NCBI GenBank assembly: GCA_002914845.1
Contig: JXTC01000114.1
Span: 291,735 to 355,734 of the forward strand
Source of the DNA: Trema orientale
Lineage: Eukaryota > Streptophyta > Magnoliopsida > Rosales > Cannabaceae
Length of the DNA: 64,000 nucleotides
Reading direction: 5' to 3'
This document shows, piece after piece, positions 14,501 to 26,937 of the stretch (the first letter of the stretch is position 1; each line of letters begins with the position of its first letter). A program made the position numbers and the translations under genes. The notes beneath the pieces were generated by a model. That model did not search any database. It was given only the letters and a program-made list of their open reading frames with translations, and was not told where the DNA came from.

Positions 14501-16636
14501 TGGGCCCTATGTTTTTTATGATATTATTGATGGGCGGGAGCTTCGTGGTAAGAATTCTGGTGCGTTGTCCCTCTATAACGAGCATGAGGTTGATGCTGCT
14601 CTTGAAGTTGTCAAGTTTTTCAAGAATAAGTATGTTATCCACTTTGTTTATTTGTGTATATTTCCAACAAAAAAGTATTTTCTTGAGATACTTTATTATT
14701 AGAGGAAGATTCAAAAAAAAAAAAAAAGGAACCGGTTGTCTTCACCTACAGAATTTTTAGTAAAAAGAAAAAAATTCCTAAAGAAAAACATTGCAATTCA
14801 AGAAAATTATGGATGATATCCCTATACACCTATGGGTAAGATCAAAAAGGAAGCCCGCCATATGATATTAACCTGAGTAGTAAAAGCCAAACTTAAACCC
14901 CGCTACAAACAACTTGAACAACTCCCTAAGCAACCTTAACCTTAAATAAATGAACCAAAAATTCCACATTCTAATTATACACCACACACCATGCATGAAC
15001 GTTTCCTTTGCATTACCAAATGAATATTGATCTTACCCTGTGCTAGTATCCATGCAAAAACCTGCCCTCTTTGTAAATGATTCATTTATTATTTCCCTGT
15101 ACCTCTTCCTTAATTTTCTTAAATAAAGTACCTTATTTGTTATCTAAGAAAATAAAAATGGTTTATTTATTTGCTTGCTCTTAAATTTGTATTTTTAATA
15201 TTCGTAGGTATCCTTCCGAATTTATTGCTGGAAGGATTGGGATCATAACTCCTTACAAGCGTCAGCTGTCACTCTTGCGGTCTCGGTTTTCAACTTTCTT
15301 TGGGTCTTCTATTGTTGATGATATGGAATTTAATACCGTTGATGGTTTCCAAGGTCGGGAGGTTGATATTCTGATACTTTCCACCGTAAGAGCAGCAACA
15401 AGCTCTGCTGGACCTGGGATTAACTTGAGCAATATTGGATTTGTTGCTGATGTTAGACGCATGAATGTTGCATTGACGAGAGCCAAGCTTTCACTTTGGG
15501 TTGTGGGTAATGCAAGGACATTGCAGACAAACAAAAACTGGGCTGCTCTCATTAAGGATGCTGTGGAGAGAAATCTTGTTAGAACAGTTAAAATGCCATA
15601 TCGGTCCATGTTTAAAGGATCCTTGCAGAAAAACCGTGCTTCAGAGAATTTGATGGAGCTAAAATGTGATGAGAAGGTTAAAGATGCCTCACAACATGTG
15701 AAACAAAATGAGAGTTCAAAGAGAATCGGTAAAATCAGGACAAACTATATCAACCAGGGAGCTAAAAGCAGAGATGATGGGCGTGAAAAGGATTCTTCAG
15801 CTACTAGAGATGATGTGGGAATTAACAAAAGGAGTTTTAGAGATGGGCTTTTGCCTGTGGACTCTTCATCTGTAGTTGTTGCAAATGTTGACTCCAAATT
15901 TTCCGAGGATGGCAAGTTTGTAACGAGGGGAAAACATGTTACATATGGTGAATTTAAAGGAAAAGAGAGTGGTGGCAAGTTTGTAACCAGAGATGATGGC
16001 CGTGAAAACGATTCTTCAGCTACTAGAGATGATGTGGGAATTAACAAAAGGAGTGGTAGAGATGGGCTTTTGCCTGTGGACTCTTCATCTGTAGTTGTTG
16101 AAAATGTTGACTCCAAATTTTCCGAGGATGGCAAGTTTGTAACAAGGGGAAAACATGTTACATATGGTGAATTTAAAGGAAAAGAGAGTGATGGAAAGAA
16201 AATCAAAGAGAATTCTCAAAAGGTGAAGAGAAAATCTAAATTAGAAAATTCAGGGAAAAGTATGTACCACCCTGAAGAAGATACAGGTGATAAAGGTTTG
16301 AAAGAGCAAATGCCTAAAAGACTGAAAACGTTTTCTGGAGGTGATGGAAGAAGGCAGGGGAATCAGGATGCTTCAGCTCCATCTGCGGCAACTGCAAGCA
16401 GCCATAATGGGAGAGATTTAAATGATCAAGGAAGAGATCCAAATAAAGTTGGCACTTCTGATCTAATTGCGAAAAGGAAAAAGCAGCGTGAAGCTGTTGA
16501 TGCTATTCTTTATTCAGCTCTTATTCCTTCAAAGAAATCCGAGACATCAGCCAAACCACTGCCTGCTAAAAGACACTCTTCCTCATCATCAACTCCTAGT
16601 ATTGGGATCAAACAACCCAAGACAAGAAGAGATTAA
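1205..16636 (+). CDS. SEN1/senataxin-like Upf1-family RNA/DNA helicase, 21 exons
   Basis: Superfamily-1B helicase of the SEN1/senataxin type. The family acts in the nucleus on RNA:DNA hybrids, transcription termination and RNA processing. Coding exons from splice sites and frame: 1205-1341, 2970-3354, 3931-4047, 4135-4214, 4472-4618, 4744-4892, 4986-5116, 5224-5346, 5476-5549, 6353-6937, 7103-7214, 7541-7678, 7972-8301, 9052-9322, 9433-10694, 11275-11677, 11769-12694, 12791-12856, 12938-13063, 14388-14629, 15208-16636. These join in frame to 7233 nt (2410 residues). Residues ~1-1050 are the long helical SEN1 N-terminal region, followed by an acidic/Lys-rich linker. Helicase motifs: Walker A GPPGTGKT (~1479-1486, split by an intron), DEAAQ (~1786-1790), GDPKQLPA (~1814), YRMHPEI (~1855), VDGFQGREVD (~1979) and RRMNVALTRAK (~2018-2028). 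The Lys/Ser-rich tail (~2060-2410) carries a 73-residue tandem duplication. The start was chosen because MAKRLATRAELLDRW follows the TATA box and joins exon 2 in frame. One intron (5117-5223) appears to use a GC donor. Family assignment is very secure; individual splice sites slightly less so. Confidence 0.93.
5576..5845. repeat. ~145-bp tandem duplication inside an intron
   Basis: In the intron between exons 9 and 10 a block beginning GGTCTTATGTTGTTAGACTG at 5581 is repeated from 5726. The second copy has lost about 20 bp. It is non-coding and specific to this intron. Confidence 0.85.
7215..7540. other. Intron with T-tract/A-rich insert
   Basis: The intron between exons 11 and 12 contains a T15-class run near 7253-7269 followed by A-rich sequence. 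This would fit an old retroelement 3' end on the minus strand. No ends or target-site duplication could be defined. Confidence 0.25.
8331..9022. repeat. Intron with two tandem duplications and a CT/CA microsatellite
   Basis: Within intron 8302-9051, a ~65-bp block at 8331-8395 recurs in diverged form at 8433-8492. A larger block starting at 8592 recurs at 8811, a period of 219 bp, running to about 9022 with few substitutions. Between them (8503-8580) is a compound (CT)n/(CA)n microsatellite that gives low-complexity reading frames, which are not genes. Confidence 0.88.
15770..16207 (+). repeat. In-frame 219-bp tandem duplication in the SEN1-like coding sequence
   Basis: Copy 1 starts at 15770 and copy 2 at 15989. 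The period is 219 bp (73 codons), so the frame is kept. Over about 207 aligned bases I count seven differences (about 97% identity). Each copy encodes a charged, Ser/Lys/Asp-rich segment beginning RDDGRE and ending near KGKES, at residues ~2123-2195 and ~2196-2268. It is outside the helicase core, in the presumably disordered tail. Confidence 0.95.
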
Positions 16637-17460
16637 CATCATTCGGGGAAAAAGGAAAAGAAAAAATGACAAGGAAAGGAGATTAACATACCCATTTTAT
16701 TGCTTATTCAGGTATGATTCATCTTTTTAGCATGAGAAGAATAGTGCTTACAAAAATTTATGGTGCATATGTTCTTATAAATTATTATGGTATGTGTTAC
16801 TGGCAATTGCTTTGTAAGACTCGTGAGTTATATACCAAGAAAAGGTAGTACCTGCTAAAAGAAACTCTTTCCATGTTCTATGAGGGTAGTTGTTGAATAC
16901 CTTACGCAAGAAACTAGAAAGAAAATGTTGATTCCTTAGCCTTTCTGCTGTCTCTTGGTGTACATATAAGCAAGTGATGCTAAGAAAATCATTACCACTT
17001 ACAGATATTCTAAATCTGTTTTAACACAAAATTCATTGCATACTCATTCTAAACCTGTGTAACACAACGATCCCCAGTATATTCTATCTGAATGTCAGTG
17101 TCCCTGCCTGTGTGGAGAATCATCTAGTCTGTAATATTTCTCTTCTGGTTTAGCGTTGTAGTTTGCGTGTATGGTGAATCTCATATTCTTGTGGTGTGTT
17201 TTGTTACTGATAGCATTCTTGACAAGAACCTGTGCACTATTGGGGATCACGGTTGAAGCCTAAGTGCCTAACCACTTTTCTTATTCCATGATTTACATGG
17301 AGCTTCGTGATCATCCTTGAAGCTTCTTGCAAAATTGCGACGGAATGAATTCTGCTGGTTATCCCGAGAGGTAAGCAAAATTGCAAAAGGATGCACCTGA
17401 GTTCCATCAAGAATTTTTTTTTTTGGTTGTTGCACGGCTAATTGAACCGAGTCTTTTGAT
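16637..17460 (+). other. 3' UTR and downstream region of the SEN1-like gene
   Basis: No coding sequence. Possible 3'-UTR splice donors (CAG|GTATGA at about 16712, GAG|GTAAGC at about 17370) and several AATAAA-like A/T-rich stretches suggest the transcript may continue some hundreds of bases, possibly spliced. I cannot fix the poly(A) site. Confidence 0.35.
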
Positions 17461-18650
17461 TAGGTGAAGTCTTCATATATCATATAGCTGATAGCTACGT
17501 ACCTGATTTTGTTGTAAATGGTGGTTTTACGTAAATAGTATAAGGTCTCTATGTTCTGTTAGCTCAACAGCTTTCTTTACTACGAACTTCTACATTTTCT
17601 CTTTGCAGCATTCTTAACCTGTAACCAATTTGGTTTAGGTAACCAAACTTGTATTCCTCGATAAGTAACTTAGAAATGTAAATTCATGTAGAACCTGCTC
17701 AATTGAAATTCTTCTTTGACGAACTAGTACCTAAAGTTCAGCTTGCTGCAGCACATTTCAAAAATCAAGAAACTTTGGGCCCGTTTGGTTCGCCTATTTG
17801 AATGTGTGTATTTGAATGAAAATTATGGAATGTGTTATAATTAGAATGGAAGACATTTGAATGGAAAAAATAATGGAATATGTTGTAATTAGAATGGGAT
17901 CATTGGAATGGACCATTCAAAAACACCTCTCCTCCTCCATTTTCATTTAAGGTACAAACCATTCCAGTGGTTAACTTTTTGGATTGACCATTTGAATGGA
18001 AAAATTGAATTGTTGAAACAAACACACATTCTAAAAGATCATTTGAATGGAAAAATTGAATTATTGAAACAAATACACATTCAAATGGATTTTTTATTCC
18101 AATAGAATAGAATGGTTGAAACAAACGGGGTCTTTGAATTTGAAAGAGTACTTTCAAATAGTATTACGGTAGCTATTAGGTCCTGCATGTGAGAGATGTT
18201 CCAATGTATCTATTGAGGAAAAAAAAGGAAAAAATAGTTGTAGAATCTCAAAAAGTTTTTTGACTCATGTACTATAAACTACGTGGACTGAAAGATAGCC
18301 TCGATTAATTTGAGAGTTGCAACAGTAGTGTACATTTTTATAATAAGAAAGTATGCAAATGTTATGTAATTTACTGAAACTTGGAATGATTAAGAACCAC
18401 TCACAACAGTAGTTTTTTTATTTTTATTTTTTCAATTTAATACTTCAATTTTTTTCTTCACTAATTCATTTGGTTTTTTTTTTCCCTCCTCATTACCCAA
18501 ACCTCCCCTCCTAATTTTGGTATTTATATCTCATGATCTCATCGTCTCCTATGCATAAGTGAACGTCATCTATTTTTGTCTAACGTGAATTATGTAGAGA
18601 TAAATTTCTCTTTGGTTAATTTCCAGCCGAAAAGAAAAGAAACTCTCTTT
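17461..18650. repeat. Segmental duplication, copy 1
   Basis: Diverged blocks here recur in the same order at 20560-21330. Examples: TTCTGTTAGCTCAACAGC (about 17555) versus TTCTGTTAGCTAAGCAGC (about 20683); CTGCATGTGAGAG (about 18182) versus CTTGCATGCGAGAG (about 20831); and CCTATGCATAAGTGAACG (about 18548) versus the similar block near 21245. Copy 1 contains the MITE at 17777-18132; copy 2 lacks it. No gene is visible in either copy. Confidence 0.7.
17777..18132. mobile_element. MITE with GGGCCCGTTTGG terminus, copy 1
   Basis: 356 bp with inverted ends: GGGCCCGTTTGGTTC at the left, and GACCCCGTTTGTTTC as the reverse complement of the right end. The interior repeats TTTGAATGGAAAAATTGAA. A second copy lies at 29304-29663. 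The termini resemble PIF/Harbinger or hAT MITEs. A TTTG on each side could be a short target duplication, so the superfamily is uncertain. It encodes no protein. Confidence 0.8.
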
Positions 18651-18980
18651 GGTGAGTGCTGTTTGCGCTACTCAAAGAGTTGAAGTTTTAGTGTCACATT
18701 CTCTTCGGGAAATGTGCAAAGCTATAGAATAAGTAAAAAATTAGAACAAAGATTCCAAATATGAGATATAGTCCTCATAGTTGCTAGTATTCTCTACAAA
18801 TAACCAATAATATCCAGAAATTAAAAAGAGATTAAAATTAATCAAGAGAAGGAACGTTTACCTCAACGAAAAAACACCTTTTGACAACATTCAAGAATAC
18901 TAGCATAATTAACAAAGAAATTAGCTTATCCTAATTTATCTTCTAAAATGGCTGATAGATAAAGACTCGTGTTGATAACG

Positions 18981-19290
18981 TATTATAAACTAAAAATAAA
19001 AAGTGCACAAAAGTAAAGACAATATACAAACTAACAATAAAAAGAGCATAAAAGTAAAGAAAATATACAAGAGAGATGTAGAGAGAATTTTCATATTATT
19101 CCATTATTCTTGATATACAGAATACATGCTCAATGGCCTATTTATAGACCTACAACCATCATTAATAGAATACTAAAAGTCATATGTTACACTACTATTT
19201 TAATATAGGATTTAAATAGGATGAGGAAAATCTAAAGGTTTATTGTTATGGAATATGAACATCCACAATAAAATCAATATATTCATAACA
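18981..19290 (-). mobile_element. Ty1-copia-type LTR (solo or truncated)
   Basis: Read on the minus strand, the element starts TGTTATGAATA and has a TATA box in a TCTATAAATAGGCC context (plus-strand 19135-19148). It ends TTTATAATA, immediately followed by CGTTATCAACACGAG, the sequence typical just inside many plant copia-like LTRs. The expected terminal CA has become TA. No gag or pol follows, so it is a remnant. The LTR interior has a ~45-bp duplication. Confidence 0.6.
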
Positions 19291-19294
19291 TTGC

Positions 19295-20120
19295 CAAATA
19301 AATAAACATATATATATAATGGTAATTATATCCCAATATTTCTTTCATATTTAAATTTAGTTTACTAAATTAAATTTTGAAAAAAAAAAAAAGGAATGGA
19401 AAGGATTAGAATTGGAATTAAATAAAACATGGAATATTTATATTCTATTCAACTAAATAGCAAAAAAAATAAAAATAAAAGTAAAAATGATTTTGAAAAC
19501 TCAAAACCAACATAATTTAATTGGGTCAATGGGACAAAGAAATAACACGGCACTAGTTGCCACCTGATATAAAAGAAGGAAGCACGAGTTGTGAAAATAA
19601 AATTACAACTTCCGCTTAGAATCACCTAATCAATGAAAAACAGAGAAGTTGAAAATGAGTACATAGCTAGGGGATATAAACAAGATGAGATGAAGCCAAT
19701 GCCTCCCCTATTCCCCTATCCATATATGTGCGAACCGGGTCGGGGAATGGGTAAGTCAGGTTATTTGGTTTAGCCTTGGTTTATTCTTTCGGTATATATA
19801 TTCTTACCGCCTGTTATTTGAGTAAGTTCCCCATTCTATTTTGGTGAAAATGACATCTCTATGAGCATAAATATATTGACAACCAACAATCCTATACCCA
19901 AAACGATGTGCTTGGTATATGATTTTTGGTTGTGGTCTTTCGTATTCTGGAACAATTTGGGATTGTACTTGTAGCTTAATTTTGATTTTTTGATTCTAAG
20001 ATAATTTAGTCGTGTTTGGCAAACATGCTTTTCGTCAAATTATCTACTGCCAACTTTTGGAGCAAAAGAATTTAAAAAACAATTCAGAACCCTACAATAA
20101 CGGTTCATAATTACTTCAAA
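19295..20120. other. AT-rich intergenic region
   Basis: No gene or complete transposon recognised. A-rich and T-rich tracts are frequent. Confidence 0.4.
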
Positions 20121-20352
20121 ATTTAAAATATATGTTCATAATTAACTTCAAACGTTAATATGCTTTCAACAAAATCACTGCCAATAAAACCACTTACAGT
20201 TTATTGGTTCTTGCTTTTCTGATAATTAAAAAAGCAATTTAAAATATATGTTCATTATTACTTCAAAGTTTAATACGCTTTCAACCAAATCACTGCCAAT
20301 AAAACCACTTACAGTTTATTGATTCTTGCTTTTCTGATAATTAAAAAAGCAG
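20121..20352. repeat. 116-bp tandem duplication
   Basis: A block starting ATTTAAAATATATGTTCAT at 20121 recurs at 20237 with a few substitutions. It includes the shared stretch AATCACTGCCAATAAAACCA. Confidence 0.9.
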
Positions 20353-20559
20353 TTTTAGGGTTTGAAAATTAACAAAGTCTAAATGAAGAATTAAGAGCAG
20401 TTTCTTACTAAAATAAATTAGAGAACTATATCATCTATTATTAGTTTTGAGAGTTCAAGTGCTCTATTTATAGCCTATTTTAAAAAGAAAAGAATTATAC
20501 AATACATTGTGGGAGTGGACAAAAAACGAAAATAAGACAAAGTGCCAAAACTTCAACAG
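20353..20559 (-). other. LTR-like or promoter-like AT-rich stretch
   Basis: On the minus strand a TATA-type sequence (GGCTATAAATAGAGC, about 20460-20480) is followed by leader-like sequence. It could be a second LTR remnant. No termini or coding sequence were found. Confidence 0.25.
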
Positions 20560-21330
20560 CCTCGGAATATTCATATAGCTAATAGCTTTGTATCTTATTA
20601 CCAAAAACAAAAAAACAAAAACAAAAACAAAAACAAAAACAAAAACTTTATCTTGGATTTGTGTAAATGAAATATTGGTGTTTTCTGTTAGCTAAGCAGC
20701 TTTCTTAGTCCACATCTTTGGCTTTACCTACATAAAAATGTGTGTCTAAAACCCTATATTTTATTGTAGTGTGTTTGCAGTGTTCCCAAGCTATAACCTA
20801 TTTGAATTAGGTAACTAAACTCAAATCGTGTCTTGCATGCGAGAGTTGTACGTTAAAATTTAAATAAAATTGTAGGATCTAAGGAAATTATTCTATATTG
20901 ACTACGTAGACACAAAGATAGCTCTGATTTATTGGAGAGTTCTAAATGGAATTTTATTGATTGAGCAAATAAAATTGACGAAACTGCTGTAGTACAGATG
21001 ACCTATGAATACTATATTCCTTTTCCAGGGGTTAGATCATATCTGAGTTAACAGTATAAAAATATGGTGTGATTTATCGGAACTATTCGAAATTTGTAGT
21101 TTTTAAATTTAATTTTATTATTTTGTTTAATTTCTTTATTCGTACTATCCCTCGCGATTATATGACCACCAATCAAATAATTATGTAAGCTCGCATCACA
21201 AGTTCCACATCTACATATACTTTGTAGTAGATCACATCGTCCCCTATGTACGTATAAGTGAACATGTCATCATTTTTTTTTCTAACGTCAATTAATATAT
21301 GTAGAAATCAACTGTCTCTCTAGTTAGTGA
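20560..21330. repeat. Segmental duplication, copy 2, with (AAAAAC)n tract
   Basis: Diverged second copy of the 17461-18650 region, shorter because it lacks the MITE and some flanks. It also holds an (AAAAAC)n tract at about 20605-20646. Confidence 0.65.
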
Positions 21331-24300
21331 TGAACTAACTGATGCAATTGAGTTTCTTGAAATATTGAAGTCTAGTACTTAGATTGTCAAACCTCTTTTT
21401 CTCCCTTAATTTTCTATCATTTTTTATTTCAGTCTTCTATTAGCTGGGGGATCCAGATAATAAATGAAAAAAGTAGAGAGACGACTAAGTTATGAGATGA
21501 TGATCCAAATGGTACCAAGCACACATTTTTCTCCTTCATACAAAAAAAAAAATCATGATCTATTTTCTACAATTAATTATTATTATTATTATTTTTAAAG
21601 CAAGATCTAGCTTGTGAGTACTCCAGAATACATCCAATATCGGGTTTTGAATCGAGTATAAGTAATTTGGGCCAATATGACCTTTTATGACTGTTTTTGA
21701 TTTGGGTGGCTTTCTTTCCTTTGACTACTCATAAAATTAAGTCCCAAAAAAAAAACGCCTATGTGTCGTTTCCCACCCGGTATCTTTTGTTTGTGCGTGT
21801 GTGGAAAGGCCCTAGAGACATTTGTTGTTATTCTTGGATTAAAGTTAGATTGACATGCTGACATGACCATATATTAGATGCATAAGTAGAATGTGTTGTA
21901 ACCTTTATTACTTGCAATTTTTTTGTTTTTTTTTTCTTTTTTTTTTTAAAAAAAAGATATTTACAGAATTTGAGGTTAAGTTTCATTTCTCTATGGATCA
22001 TGTACTCAGTCGCGTCCTCTACAAGGGTGTAAAAGTTTATTGTCTTGAGCCTCCTTATACAAAACTTCCAATAGGTTATTTTCACCCAAGAATTTATAGA
22101 TCCATCTGAATCTTAAAATAATGTTGGTTTTTCTATAGAAAATAAAGACTGTTAAATTCATATTCAAACAAACTTGTACTAATTACCATTAGTCGCCTAT
22201 TTTGACTATGTCCCACTGAAATTGAAATTAAAAAGGGCGATAAAAAAAAAAAAATTTGTGTATCCCAATCAGCTTTTTGCTTGTCCAAGAACAAAAATGA
22301 CTAAGATCGGATCATGTGTGGCTAGCTCCATTATTTCAACATGGGGAAGTTCTACCACTCTGTGATAACATAAACATATTTTCCCCGTAATAATGAAACA
22401 TCATATGATTGCAAAGGGCCCATAGAGATACGATTCATACATATAAAATTATATCATTGATGGCGTGCTAGATGTAAATGATCAGAAAGGGGCCCATTAG
22501 GAGGATCTCTTTGAATTTTTTTTATATTCTCATTTGTTCTTTTTAAGAGGATATATTGACAGTTGCAAAGGAAAGAGTAGCCACATATATCTATGTAGCC
22601 ATGACATTTAAACAAATGTATGCATAATTGATCAATAGAGTCAGGAAACAGAGTAATCATATTATTTGGTTCACATTAATTCATCAGAGGAAGTGACCCA
22701 ATTCGTTTCATTCTGTGGGTTTAATTCCTCCTAGTCCTAGGAGAAAGTGATGCATCTCTTTTGGCCCATTTTGCATGCATGCATGCATGCCTTGGCTGCA
22801 GCTTACAGGTTACACAGACGGTCATTATTTGCTAATATTATCCATTTCTTTGTGTGCTACTCTGACAAAAAGAAGAACATAAATCGCAACAATCTTATAA
22901 TTGGGAATGGGATAAAAACACCAATGATTTTCTGAGTGTTGATCATATTATATTTTTCTGATGTTATCTTCTAGTTATATAATCTACTCGTATGTAGAAT
23001 ATCTTTGATACATAATAGTACATCAACTTTTATATCAGTCGATGTAACAAATACTTGGTTGCTTTCTCATAATTGATCATATATAACTTCTAAACAAATT
23101 TTATACATTCATCTCTTAGGTGAAAAATTCAGTTGATGTTAAAAATTTTGTACTCGTACGATAAATTTTATAAGAGTGTAGCATTATTTATTTTAGCTAG
23201 GAGCAGTTATAATTAATGTGTGTGTGTGTGTGTATATATGTAAACGCATTCTGAATTAATATAAACTTCGGGTTAAAAAATGCACTAATTGATCTGTGGA
23301 TGGATGCATAGCAGGAACTTTCTTTGCAAACTACTAAAATAGAAGAAGATCATGACAAATCTCGAGTCTGTGTACCTCAAAATAATATGGTTAATGGTTT
23401 GTATGCATATTTTCAACTAACTTGTCACAAAGTAGGTGTTAGATCATTTTCATTATTCGGATTTATAGCTCTTTTGCATGTGCATGTGAGATATTGGTTA
23501 TGAATAACATTCATAATAATCTTAATTTATTCACTTGATTTATAGAATAATGTTCTTAAGTAATGGGTCTCATGTGACCGAAAAAAGAGAGTATGAAACG
23601 AAATCTTTATATAGAAAAACACTAGTCACCCAATAAACTATAAACCGTACCTTTGGGAAATTCATGTGCTAAGCAATCATGGAATGGTTAAGATAATGGA
23701 TCAACACCTTTCCCAACACATACTAATACTAGTAACATAATAACCGAAACCACAGCCTAATTAATCATATTGTACTAAATTAACTCTTAAATCTGACTGT
23801 GCGATTTGTCCATTTTCCTCATCTTTGACCAATAATTGGATTCCACTATTACATTCCTATTTTAATACAAGTTGGTCAAGTATGTACATTTTATTTCCTT
23901 ATTTGTTACACCTTCCTTATTTTCTTTTGCTACGAAAATTAAAGAACTGCTTTAGTTCTTAATTATTTATGGAATTTCATTCCAAATATCCATGATGCTT
24001 ATGGGAGTTTGTGCCATGCATGATTATGAAGAACTCTCTTGGTCAACTATTGCTTAATAATTATATGAAGTACCCTAGCTAAACTGTGTACGGTGGTACT
24101 TAGTAGTTTAAATAAAATCAATTTGTGTAATTGATTATCAGTTTTTGTATGTAACGTACGTACGTAGCTACACCATATGCCATTACTTTGTCACATTATG
24201 ATCAACTATAAAAATATAAAGATGATACTTGGTAGTAATATTGTGACATTGATATGCGATAACGCCATGTTAGTTGGTCCACACAAAAAGTTGATGAGCA

Positions 24301-26153
24301 AATTGACTTAGCAACCACATGTTATTCTAGTACTTTGAAATAATAATAATGCCATAAAATTTTTGTTTTAATTTGGTTTTCTTTTTTTTTTTCCCCCGCC
24401 TCAACATTATACCTTACGAGTTTTTTTTTTCGTTGCTTTTTTAATAACGTAAAGACTTTCTACTTATTCATATTGTTAAAGTTGAAAATTAGTTCAAAGG
24501 CTAAAGTATATTCCCTTGATGGAAAAAAAAATGCTAAAGTCTCTTAACGTCTTATAATCAGCCAACAAATGAATCCAAATTTAATCCTCTATATGATTTT
24601 GGTGATCCAATTCATCTCCAACCAATGAAATTAGTAAAGCTATGCAACATAATATTAAAAAGTCAATAAAAATGATTAAGTTCAGAAAACTGATTAGAAT
24701 TCAGAATACAGTTTCAATTATCTTTAGTAATTCTGGCATATATATTTAATTATTAGTTGGAGATGAAATTTTTTTCTTTTTGAAAGAGTTGGATATGAAT
24801 TAGACTTCGAAATTGGACCAAAAAAGAAAAAAACAAGTTCCCAACAAATAACAAAGATTTAATTATACCGGCCCCTTACTAAATTTTGAGAAAGATTTAT
24901 AATGAAGGAACGAAAGCCACCAGGTATATTGTAAGGTAGAAGCGCACAAATTATTTAAAAGAAAAACATAGCAAATTGGAATATTAAGAGCAAAAATGGA
25001 TGTTTATAAAAATAAAATTATATATATATATATATACATATACGTATTAGTATATGATGTATGCATCATAACTTATAATACATGATCATTTCACTGTTAG
25101 TCGAATAATTATAAAAAAGATAATGATATTATTGAACGAAAAGGACATCCATGTTCTCTCTGGGTACTAAGATGTCAACTTGTGGGCTCATTATTAGTTT
25201 ATGGTAATTAAAAAATGGGTATTTCACATGGAATTTCTTGATAGGTGCCATCTTCCACGATCTTCTAAGCACTCCAAAAATCTAATAAACAAAATGCCAC
25301 AGCAAATTCAATAAATAACATTAAATGAGCATCAAGATACGGATACCAATGCAAAGCTTAGAGATTTAATGGCTTTGGAGGGCATCGGATGCCTTGTAAT
25401 TTTTGACTGTCAAGTATATTTTATGTATACATATGGTTGCTTCCTTACGCAAATTGCATTAATAGAAAAACTCCATTTATTTTACTTCCATAGACAACTA
25501 TATATAATTAAATTATTAGACAAATGTAACCGAAACACTTCAAAAGCGAGCCTCAGAAGATTGAATAACCTAAATTATCCATGCATATAGAGAATCTAAC
25601 ACTAAATTACATGGATCCAAGATTGGATGGATCTTTTAAATTCCAGTAAGTATAAATCCAGTTTTAATTTCGATCTGATATAAGCACAAATACAAGAATT
25701 ATATTTAATCAAATTTATGGTCTATGGACTTGTATAGCTCAAGGCAAAGAAAGATATTAAGTGTTCTTCTTATAATAATAGGCCTAGAGTTGGTAAAAAA
25801 ACCTTTTAAATAGTGGTTGTGTATCTCTTTTTTGCTCTTTGTTTTTGTTTTGACTCTATTTTATTTCTTTCTTTTTCTTTTTTTTTTTTTTGAATAAATT
25901 TGCCTCCTCAAGAGGTTTTGCTTAGGGGGAAAAAAAAAGTTTTATGGACTTGTATGCAAATCCTCGGTATCAAGGTTTTGCACGTTTTAGGATACAATTA
26001 CTAATTCTTACTGTTATTTCCTCATGTTTAGAGAGTTCCTAATTTATCCTTTTTGTACTATTTCATATTATCACAAACTAATTAATTTTGCTTATTTTGT
26101 CTTGCATGCTTTGGTTTTGAAGGGAATTGTTTAATATATATATATATATATAT
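21331..26153. other. Large AT-rich intergenic region without recognisable genes
   Basis: About 4.8 kb with no supported gene. Simple repeats are (GCAT)n near 22773-22792, (GT)n at about 23218-23238 and (TA)n near 25019-25036. T-tracts near 21920-21945 and 25878-25890 could be remnants of minus-strand retroelement poly(A) tails. Short open frames here show no domain signature. Confidence 0.45.
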
Positions 26154-26356
26154 GGAGGACTTCTCAATGTTACAATTTTTTTGTGACCATGGATGGGTAC
26201 CTAAAAAAGTAGTGATGGCATTACATTTTTTTGGCCAGCATTAAATGTTTTTGGCCAACCACCAAACTAATCACCACTGTAGGATATAGATCTAACGGCT
26301 TAAACCATTGTAACCATCCATGGATAAATATTATTGTAACCATTTAAACCAAACCC
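26154..26356. mobile_element. MITE inserted in a (TA)n tract
   Basis: 203 bp with imperfect inverted ends. GTTACAATTTTTTTGTGACC on the left pairs with a related sequence on the right, both containing CCATGGATGG. The termini read GGAGGAC... and (reverse complement) GGGTTTGG.... Both sides are (TA)n, so any target-site duplication is hidden. Probably MULE-type. Confidence 0.65.
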
Positions 26357-26738
26357 ATATATATATATGTTCGGTACTTTATGTGTAAATTCTCTTTTTT
26401 TTTTAAATGCCAAAATGTTATAATATAAATTTGTAGTGGTGGAAAGCCTATTCGAAGTATACATTCAGAACCGTCAAATTTCGATAGAAATCTCTCTTTT
26501 TTCTTAGTATTTCGATAGAATCTTTCTCTTTTTTTAAAGTTCAATTTCGATAGGATTCTATTATCTTTGTATAAAAGTTGATTTTGATGTCATCTTTAAA
26601 TTTCATGATTAGATTGTATAATGTTTGATTCTAAAATAATTCTGAAACATGCACATATATATAAAAGTACCTGAAAAGAAAAAAAGGTCATAGGCTTCTT
26701 TATTTAAGTGGAGTTCAATTCAAGGATATATAGGTATA

Positions 26739-26937
26739 TGGGTCACCACTCTGCTAACTTGCGGGTGGCAAGATACTCGTTCTTCTGATAAAGATGTCTT
26801 GGGTTTTAATTGGCACTGCTGCGGTGCTAGAGGTTTATAAATAATTTATTTTGAGAATAATCTATTATCCATCACCAATAACGGGGTACGCCACTCTCTA
26901 ATCGTGTAACTTTTATTCAATTATTGAAAAAAAAAAA
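26739..26937 (+). mobile_element. Putative SINE with A-tail and target-site duplication
   Basis: About 199 bp starting TGGGTCACCAC and ending TTATTG plus an A11-type tail. GATATATAGGTATA precedes it and GTATATAGGTGTA follows it, a near-identical 13-14-bp duplication. Degenerate box A-like (GGGTGGCAAGATACTCG) and weak box B-like segments suggest a tRNA-type promoter. No coding capacity. Confidence 0.6.

Noticed and set aside
15745..16206. Minus-strand 153-codon open frame
   Set aside because: It is the antisense shadow of the duplicated SEN1 tail.
22740..22810. microRNA precursor candidate around a (GCAT)n palindrome
   Set aside because: The self-complementarity comes from the GCAT repeat itself, and no conserved plant miRNA sequence was recognised.
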